From positions 17,591,775 to 17,655,774 of the forward strand of contig NC_068935.1 in the NCBI RefSeq assembly GCF_023091745.1: a DNA stretch of 64,000 nucleotides, in the 5' to 3' direction. Shown here in pieces: positions 57,832 through 64,000 of this stretch. The position numbers and the translations under genes are program-made. The DNA comes from Budorcas taxicolor. Its lineage: Eukaryota > Chordata > Mammalia > Artiodactyla > Bovidae. The stretch's first letter is position 1. Each line of letters opens with the position of its first letter. The notes under the pieces are model-generated. The model saw only the letters and a program-made list of their open reading frames with translations, ran no database searches and was not told where the DNA came from.

Positions 57832-58654
57832 CAACTGAACTAGAGACTCTGGACTCAAGGAAACCAGGTACAGTAGAGGGAGGGAATAAAGCTGAAAACC
57901 TAAGAATTCAGTGAGGAGAAGATCTACGTACCCCAGCCCCGAGTCCCTTTTGTGGCTGCCAGAATACTGACACTCGGGTTAATATCACTCCAGGGAAGAC
58001 AGTGGAGAAGTCTTTGCAGCAACAGTATTACCCAAGACGTTAACATTTGAGTAACCTTTCAGTGAAGCCCAGTAAGTTTTCCAAACAGCTTTTTAGTACC
58101 TTGTTCTCAAATATGAATGGGCAAAGGTCAGCAGATGTATGTGAGGCTAACCAAAGCAAGCAGAAAGTGGAACCTGGAGGAAACAGGAACACTAACAGAA
58201 GAAGAAAACGTCGTAAAAGTTATCCTCAGAGGATGACTGCACCCAGGAAAAAGCAACTGGATGCTACTGAAAGGACACTGAGAAAGCAGGAAAGAGCTCT
58301 TGAAAATCTCAATCCTGATATTAGAAGCTGGAAATTCAACACACTGACACAATGATAAAGTTGAGGGATCTGCCAGAATATAAAACAAAATGGACCAGAC
58401 AGAATACAAAAGAAAAAATAGATAAGAAAATAAGAGGATGAATGCAGAAGGTCAACAGTCATATAAAAGTAGTCCCAGATAAAAACGTGAATCCGAAACT
58501 TAAAGGGGGGAAAGACTATGAAAGAAAAGCAAACACACAACAAAAGGTAAATGGATATTTTCCAGAAACAAAGAGCAGAGATCTCTAGATTAAAAGGGAC
58601 CACACCAAGTAAGTATACATAATAGTAAATGATAAAAGATTCACACCAGGGCAC

Positions 58655-58844
58655 ATGTGAAAGTTGCTCAGTCGTGTCCGACTCTTTGCGACCCCACGGA
58701 CTATATAGTCCATGGAATTCTCCAGGCCAGAATACTGGAGTGGGTAGCCTTTCTCTTCTTCAAGGGATCTTCCCAACCCAGGAATCGAACTGGGTCTCCT
58801 GCATTGCAGGCAGATTCTTTACCAACTGAGCTATCAGGGACGCC
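58655..58844 (-). mobile_element. Bov-tA SINE, antisense, with internal deletion
   Basis: GAAAGTTGCTCAGTCGTGTC through ACTGAGCTATCAGGGACGCC; the middle (GGACTATATAGTCCATGG) is shortened. Confidence 0.93.
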
Positions 58845-59110
58845 CAATGAGAACAAAGACAGACCATTCCAAACACGGGCTAGATGACCACTTAGCAGGG
58901 ATGCTGTGACATGCAATAAAGAACTAGATAGGTTACTTCACCATATAACATTTAAAGATCCTTTCAATAAGAAAATTCATTATATATAAGAGTTTTTTTT
59001 TTAACTTGTATTTTATTATCAAAACAAATAGACATCTTGAAAAGCCTAATGCATAGGACTTCATTAAATAACTTTTGAGGACTTCAGCAGACAAACAATT
59101 TCTTACTTAC

Positions 59111-59268
59111 TGGTATTTGCAGCTTCTCTAATCTCTTTCAGTATTTCAGCTTCCATGGCAGGGTTATTGCAGATATCAACCCAAGTTCCTTCTACCCCTT
59201 TCTGTTGTGCCAAAAGTGTCAACTTTTGCTGATTAGGAACCACAAAACTTATCACATAGGACTGGTCA
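59111..59268 (-). CDS. ACSL4: ACSL4 penultimate coding exon
   Basis: Internal exon of ACSL4. Minus-strand acceptor TTTTTAG precedes TGACCAGTCC; donor is ACCA|GTAAGTAAG. The frame reads DQSYVISFVVPNQQKLTLLA, QQKGVEGTWVDICNNPAMEA and EILKEIREAANT, matching the known C-terminal lobe of ACSL4, which rotates during the adenylation and thioesterification steps. The first T completes a Ser codon (AG|T) from the exon at 61556, and the final A begins the Met codon finished at 52879. Exon length 158 bases; splice phases agree on both sides. Confidence 0.96.
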
Positions 59269-59389
59269 CTAAAAATTTAGATAATAAAGCAGAACAGAAA
59301 TTAAAACATAGATTCAACGAAAATAATACACATAAGTCCAAATATATATTTCTCTTGTTACAAGTTCATTAAGAAGTAATAAAACCCAT

Positions 59390-61170
59390 AGTACTGCCAT
59401 AAACACAGACATATAGATAGACCAATAGAATAGAATACAGTCCAGAATAAATCCTTGCATATACGGTTAAATGATTTTCAACAAGAGCACCATGACCACT
59501 CAATGGGGAATAGTGTTGAAAGAATTGGATATCTACCTATAAAGGAATGAAGCTGGATCTGTATCTTATAGCACATAGGAAAATTAACTCAAAATAGATC
59601 AAAGACCTAAACATGTAGGAGCTAAAATAATAAAACACCTAGAAGAAAACAAGGGGAAAGATTTATGACATTGGATTTGGCAATGCTTTCTTAGATATGA
59701 TACCAAAAGCACAGGCAACAAAAGAAAAAATAGATGAAGAGTACAAGAAAAATAAAAAACTTTTTGTGTATCAAAGGTTACAACAGAGTATAAAAAGGCA
59801 ATCTATGGAACTGGACAAACTATTTGCAAATGATATATCTGATAAGGGGTTAATATTTAGCATGTATAAAGAATTCATACAACTCAATAACAACAAAAAA
59901 ATAATTCTATTAAAAAATGGGCAAAGACCTGAAACCATAAAACTCCTAGAGGAAAACAAAGGTGGAAGCTCTTTGACATAGGTGTGGTAATGACTTTTTA
60001 AGTTAGACACCAAAAGCAAAGGCAAAAAAATCAAAAAACAAACAAGTAGGAGCATATAAAAAGCTTCTGCATAGCAAAGGAAGCCATCAACGAAATGAAA
60101 AGGCCACCTACAAAATGGGAGAAAAGTATTTGAAAAATCATATCTGATACAGGGCTAATATCCAAAATATATAAAGAACTCATATAACTCAATAGCAAAA
60201 AATATTCAGTTAAAATAGGTATGGGGATCTGAATAGACAGTTCTCCAAAGAAGACATACAGATGGCCAAACAGGTACATGAAAAGGTGCTCAATACCAGG
60301 GAAATGCAAATCAAAACCATAATAAGATATCACCTCATACCTATTAAAATGGCTATTATCAAAAAGCCAAGAAATAACAAGTTTGGGGGAGGATGTGAAG
60401 AAAAAGGAACACTTGTGCACTGTTGATGGGAATGCAAATTGGTGCAGGCACTATAGAAAACAGTATGGAGGCTCCTCAAAAAATTAGAAATGGAACTGTC
60501 ATGTGATCCAGTAATCTAACTTCTTGGTATCAGTCCAAAGGAAATGAAAACAGGATAGCAAAGAGATAGCTGGTCCATGTCCACAGCTGCATAGTCCATG
60601 TAATGGATTGCGTGCATTAGTCCCTAATAGCCAAGATACAGAAACAAGTGTCTATCAGTGGATGAACGGATAAAGATGTGGTGTATATGTACAATGGAAT
60701 ATTACTGAGCCATGAGAAAGAAAGAGATTCTGCCATTTGACTGCTCTAGATACCTTGAATAAACAGAATCATATGGTGCTTATCTTTTTGTAACTGGATT
60801 ATTTCACTTAGAATTTCCCTCAGGGTTCATCTATACTGTAGTATGTATCAGAATTTCCTTCCTTATTAAGGCTGAATAATATTCTAGCCAGTCACAAAAA
60901 GACAAGCATTGTATGATTTTATTTATTTAAGGCATCTAGAGTAGTCAAATTCACAGAAACAGAAAGGAGAATGTTGGTGGACAGGGGTGGGGAAGATGGG
61001 GGAAGGAGGAAACGTGGAGTTGTTTAATGGACATTGAGTTTCACTTTTGCACGATGAAAAGTTCTGGAGATTGGTTGTACAACAATGTAAGTATACTTAA
61101 CCCTAGTGAACTATATTAAGAATGGTTAAGATGGTAAATTTAGGTTTTGTGTTTTCTACAATTAAATTTT
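59390..61170 (+). mobile_element. L1 LINE 3' part, sense, internally duplicated, in ACSL4 intron
   Basis: Order of L1 ORF2 end and 3' tail: GACCACTCAATGGGGAATAG, AAAGACCTAAACATGTAGG, CTCCAAAGAAGACATACAG, GGTGCAGGCACTATAGAAAA, CAATGGAATATTACTGAGCC. A 95-codon frame at 59697-59981 is part of it, not a gene. 322 bases are duplicated in tandem (59601-59922 and from 59923). 60760-60890 looks like another, inverted L1 piece. Opposite to ACSL4. Confidence 0.88.
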
Positions 61171-61555
61171 TTAAAGGGAGTAATAAAGTCCAGAAAAATA
61201 AACCATCTTAACATATAAAGAAAGAAAATGGTTCAGTCTCTCAGGCTTTTTATTTAGAAAACTTATACTAGCTGTGTTACCTTCCTAGGAAAATTACTTA
61301 TGCTAAGTTTCAGTTGTTATGGATGTTAAACCAAATAACTGTTGTGGCATAGCAAGACATTGTAGGTGGTCCATAAATGGTTAAAATGTCTGGATTATCT
61401 CAAATGACCTTTAAGCTGTTGAATTCAAGAACTTTCATAAAATGTATAACATTCCCCAACTCTGAAAGTTTAACGTTTCCCTTATGATTGTATCAATATT
61501 TTCCCAATTATCCTGTAACTGTAAGTATATGAAACAAATGCGACTTTAAAATTAC

Positions 61556-61670
61556 CTTTTGGCAAAAGCACAGATGTTATCAATAAGTGGACAGTTCTTC
61601 AGTGCAGCTTCTACTTTCCCGAGAGACACATATTCTCCTGCTTGTAACTTCACCAGATCTTTCTTACGGT
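61556..61670 (-). CDS. ACSL4: ACSL4 internal exon (hinge and lysine motif)
   Basis: Short 115-base exon. Minus-strand acceptor GCTTACAG precedes ACCGTAAGAAAG; donor AAAAG|GTAAT. It encodes (D)RKKDLVKLQAGEYVSLGKV, then EAALKNCPLIDNICAFAK. DRKKDLVKLQAGEYV is the second half of the fatty-acyl-CoA synthetase signature and forms the hinge between the large and small domains of adenylate-forming enzymes. Its first two bases complete the Asp codon begun by the final G of the exon at 63103. The donor is GTAAT rather than GTAAG, slightly weak. Confidence 0.96.
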
Positions 61671-62431
61671 CTGTAAGCATGAAGCATGTTAGCTTACCCA
61701 CAGTACAGGTATGTACAATTCTGATTTCCTTTCCATCCCATTGCCTTAACCTTTAGTTATAAAGATACTTCTAAAATCTTGTTATATAGAATGCCCGCTC
61801 ACACACATCAGTTAAAAAGAAAATGCCTATTTAAAGAAGTACTGGCTAAAATGTTACATCCCACACCAAAAGTTTTTCAATTTTTTATTGTTAAAATGAC
61901 TGTGCTCTAATAACATGCTGGCACAGGATGGCACAGCGTGGCTAATCATCAGGTTGTCTTATATCCCTACCCATAGGCTTAGAACCCATTCTACATGCCA
62001 ACAGAGCCAACCTTTGATTCTAGCACAATTAAGGATCAAGGGGGAAAAGGCAATGAGGTTGTTACTGGTTCTAAATCAAGCCATGCTTCCAGGAAATTTC
62101 CCTGGCAGATCAAACTTCTAGGTGAAGAACCAGCTTTTCTCAGGAAATCTCTAATTCTATTCAGGTCACATATGGGTCCAGAGACAGATTTAAATGGACC
62201 GTTAGAGATATGACTGAGGAAATTTTATGGCTTGAAAAGAGCCTGAATGAGACCCAACACTGTGATCGGTATTAGCTAGTCAAATTTTTAACTTTTGGCT
62301 GATTAAAGTGAGTAGTGTAAGGGCTATTTTGGAGTAGTTTTGAACTTCAAAGTCTATTCTAGTAGGCTCCATAAAGGCAGTGCCAAGCCAACTGACAATC
62401 TCAGAATAGATTAACATTGAGAACTGAGATG

Positions 62432-62452
62432 TGTTGGCCAAAAAGTTTGTTC
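62432..62452. mobile_element. Mariner MITE arm fragment
   Basis: TTGGCCAAAAAGTTTGTTCT resembles one arm of the element at 30316-30393; the second arm is not visible. Confidence 0.5.
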
Positions 62453-62849
62453 TAAGAGTCTAGGCTAGTTAGAGTCATATAAGTGGGCACTAGGGAAAAT
62501 AACGTATCCACAATGCCTCTTGGGTGGGGAGGTAAATGGTGAGGAAGCCCTAGAATAGGTAGAATAGGGTATGTTGCAGTACATGCTTATATGTAACCAA
62601 ATGTAGTTGACCAAAAAAAAGGAAAAAAACCCACAAAGAAACAACCAAAAATCCCTCTTCTGAGCAATTTTTGTTTTCTCATCACCAACTGCTATTTTCC
62701 TGCTTTTCAACATGGTATTTAAAAAGAAATGGTGGTTTGCTCATAGAGCACCTACAATAATGCACATAATTTAAAAGTCACATAGGAGGAACACTTTCAG
62801 AAACTTCAAATTTATGTCTGCCCACTCTAATGTTGCTTCTACTACCACT

Positions 62850-62985
62850 TACTAAGGTGAAGGCACTGCCCTGCTCTAAGCATTTTATACAAACTCATTT
62901 CATCCTAACAAAACCCCTGCCAGGTCAGTGTTGCTGTCCCTATTTCACAGATGGGGAAGCACAGACATTAATTAAATAACATGTC
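62850..62985 (-). mobile_element. MIR SINE, antisense
   Basis: CATTTTATACAAACTCATTT, CTATTTCACAGATGGGGAAG and TAAATAACATGTCTGAAG follow MIR reversed. Confidence 0.7.
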
Positions 62986-63102
62986 TGAAGTTTAAACCAA
63001 TGGAACCATCATCAATGTTATTAATGACTTGACCAATATTACCTTTCATAGTTGTTGAAGCTGCAAAAACTACAGAAAAGCACAAAAAGAGAACACACTC
63101 AC

Positions 63103-63294
63103 CGATAATCTGTAAACACCCATCAGGATGGAATTCTCCAATATCACCAGTGCAAAACCACCTTTGGCCATTTTCATCCACAGAATAATCCTCAGCTGTT
63201 TTCTCCTCATTTTTAAAATATCCCATGGAGATATTCTTTCCACCAATTACGATTTCACCTCTGGGGTTTGGCTTGTCATGAATTGTATAACCGC
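63103..63294 (-). CDS. ACSL4: ACSL4 internal exon (signature TGD motif)
   Basis: Most upstream ACSL4 exon in the window, 192 bases. Minus-strand acceptor CCTCCAG precedes GCGGTTATAC; donor TTATCG|GTGAGT. It encodes GGYTIHDKPNPRGEIVIGG, NISMGYFKNEEKTAED, WFCTGDIGEFHPDGCLQII. TGDIGEFHPDG carries the conserved TGD Asp that contacts ATP ribose in adenylate-forming enzymes and starts the fatty-acyl-CoA synthetase signature finished in the next exon. A frame reading on into the intron as IIGECVLF is spurious. The four exons together give roughly the last 207 residues of a protein of about 670 (711 in the longer isoform); the rest lies beyond the right edge. Confidence 0.96.
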
Positions 63295-64000
63295 CTGGAG
63301 GTTATAAAAGCTATTTAGTTACTGTTTCAAAACAAAATTTACTTGCATTAATTCTTAAAGAGCCTTTGCTAATATTTTTTGCTGGTCAAATTTTACTTCA
63401 CTCTACAGGAGCATAGTAGTTAATATTTACTGAGATTTGTGTGAGGATAGAGGGTGACTGTGACTGCAGAAGTACCAATCCATTTGAAACCTTCCCAGGA
63501 CCATAAAATTTCACACTCAGAACATCATTAAAGCCTCACAGACAGCATTAGGGTTCACAGACATATACTAAAATAAAATCACCCCCAAGTAGGATAATAT
63601 TTGAAGCTGTTATAAATTATTAATATGTTGATATCAAATGTGTTTCAAATATATTGTTTTCATCAAAGAGAGCAGTTTGAGAGTAAGTGCTCTCAAAGGC
63701 AACACCATGAAGTAAGAAAGTGTTAGTTGCTCAGTCATGCCCAGCTCTTTGCAACCCCAGGGACTGTAGCCCGCCAGACTCCTCTGTCCATGGAGTTCTC
63801 CAGGCAAGAATACTGGAGTGGGTAGCCATTCCCTTCTCCAGGGGATCTTCTTGACCCAGGGATCGAACCTGGGTCTCCTGCAGTGCAGGCAGCCTCTTTA
63901 TCACCTGAGCCACCAGAGAAGCTATGAAGTGAGAGGGAAACGTTATTTTCTTCACTTTGCCTCTGGCCAGTCATAGCTTTAAAAGTGAAAACACCAAAAT
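63295..64000 (-). other. ACSL4: ACSL4 intron, continues past the window
   Basis: Starts with the acceptor of the exon at 63103-63294 and contains one Bov-tA. No further exon is seen before the edge. Confidence 0.8.
63718..63923 (-). mobile_element. Bov-tA SINE with target-site duplication, in ACSL4 intron
   Basis: GTTGCTCAGTCATGCCCAGC through ACCTGAGCCACCAGAGAAGC; ATGAAGTAAGA (63707-63717) and ATGAAGTGAGA (63924-63934) flank it. Confidence 0.94.

Larger units (their letters stand above)
52880..59110 (-). other. ACSL4: ACSL4 last intron
   Basis: Intron of 6.2 kb between the two last coding exons, with donor A|GTAAGT (59110 side) and acceptor TTCAG (52880 side). It holds several Bov-tA SINEs, a CHR-type SINE, an L2 end and a CTCF-like motif. 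The remaining parts, such as 53801-54420, 54660-55090, 55520-56250, 56840-57600 and 57835-58650, show no gene. Confidence 0.9.
61671..63102 (-). other. ACSL4: ACSL4 intron
   Basis: Intron of 1.43 kb with donor G|GTGAGT and acceptor TTACAG. It holds an antisense MIR (62850-62985) and a mariner-like stub (62432-62452). Nothing else recognised. Confidence 0.9.

Noticed and set aside
59697..59981. 95-codon frame
   Set aside because: It is L1 ORF2 C-terminal sequence in sense, not a cellular gene.
62972..63226. 84-residue independent gene
   Set aside because: It is the ACSL4 exon 63103-63294 read through its donor site into the intron.

Overview
The window is mammalian nuclear DNA from a ruminant, almost certainly a bovid. 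BovB LINEs and Bov-tA SINEs (tRNA-Glu-like heads, tails reading like GACTGAGCGACT) occur many times on both strands, together with CHR-type SINEs, a ruminant class II ERV LTR and old mammalian L1, L2, MIR and hAT copies. Cattle, sheep, goat or another bovid cannot be told apart from the sequence alone. Two genes are recognisable, both on the minus strand: KCNE5 (intronless) and the last four coding exons of ACSL4. In human these genes are neighbours on Xq22.3-q23 in the same relative orientation, so this is very probably the X chromosome.

Layout. 1-31.4 kb is intergenic and dominated by nested repeats: an L1 fragment, a GA-rich tract running into an orphan CpG-rich patch (2.2-2.6 kb), an antisense L1 carrying a SINE and a decayed BovB (7.6-10.9 kb), a 5'-truncated BovB with a 540-codon open reverse-transcriptase frame inside a MIR (12.5-14.3 kb), a long antisense L2 split by another BovB (16.1-19.7 kb), and a near full-length but broken BovB (21.8-27.2 kb) that was itself split by a 1.6 kb LTR. 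31.5-33.3 kb is KCNE5 with its poly(A) signal, 3' UTR, single coding exon and CpG island. 33.3-49.8 kb is the KCNE5-ACSL4 interval, with L2, L1, BovB and SINE copies, a second BovB with one nonsense codon in its long frame, and a near-consensus CTCF-type motif. 49.9-64 kb is the 3' part of ACSL4: a long AT-rich 3' UTR, the terminal coding exon, three internal exons with good splice sites, and introns filled with SINEs and L1.

Function. KCNE5 encodes a single-pass beta subunit of Kv channels such as KCNQ1. ACSL4 encodes a long-chain acyl-CoA synthetase preferring arachidonate; the exons here carry the C-terminal part of the adenylating enzyme. The two genes are linked by position, not by pathway. 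No operon, CRISPR array, phage, bacterial system or functional tRNA gene is present. The unusual material is structural: nested insertions with readable target-site duplications, tandem duplications in the ACSL4 3' UTR, in an L1 and in an LTR, and a divergent pair of CTCF-like motifs around the ACSL4 3' end.
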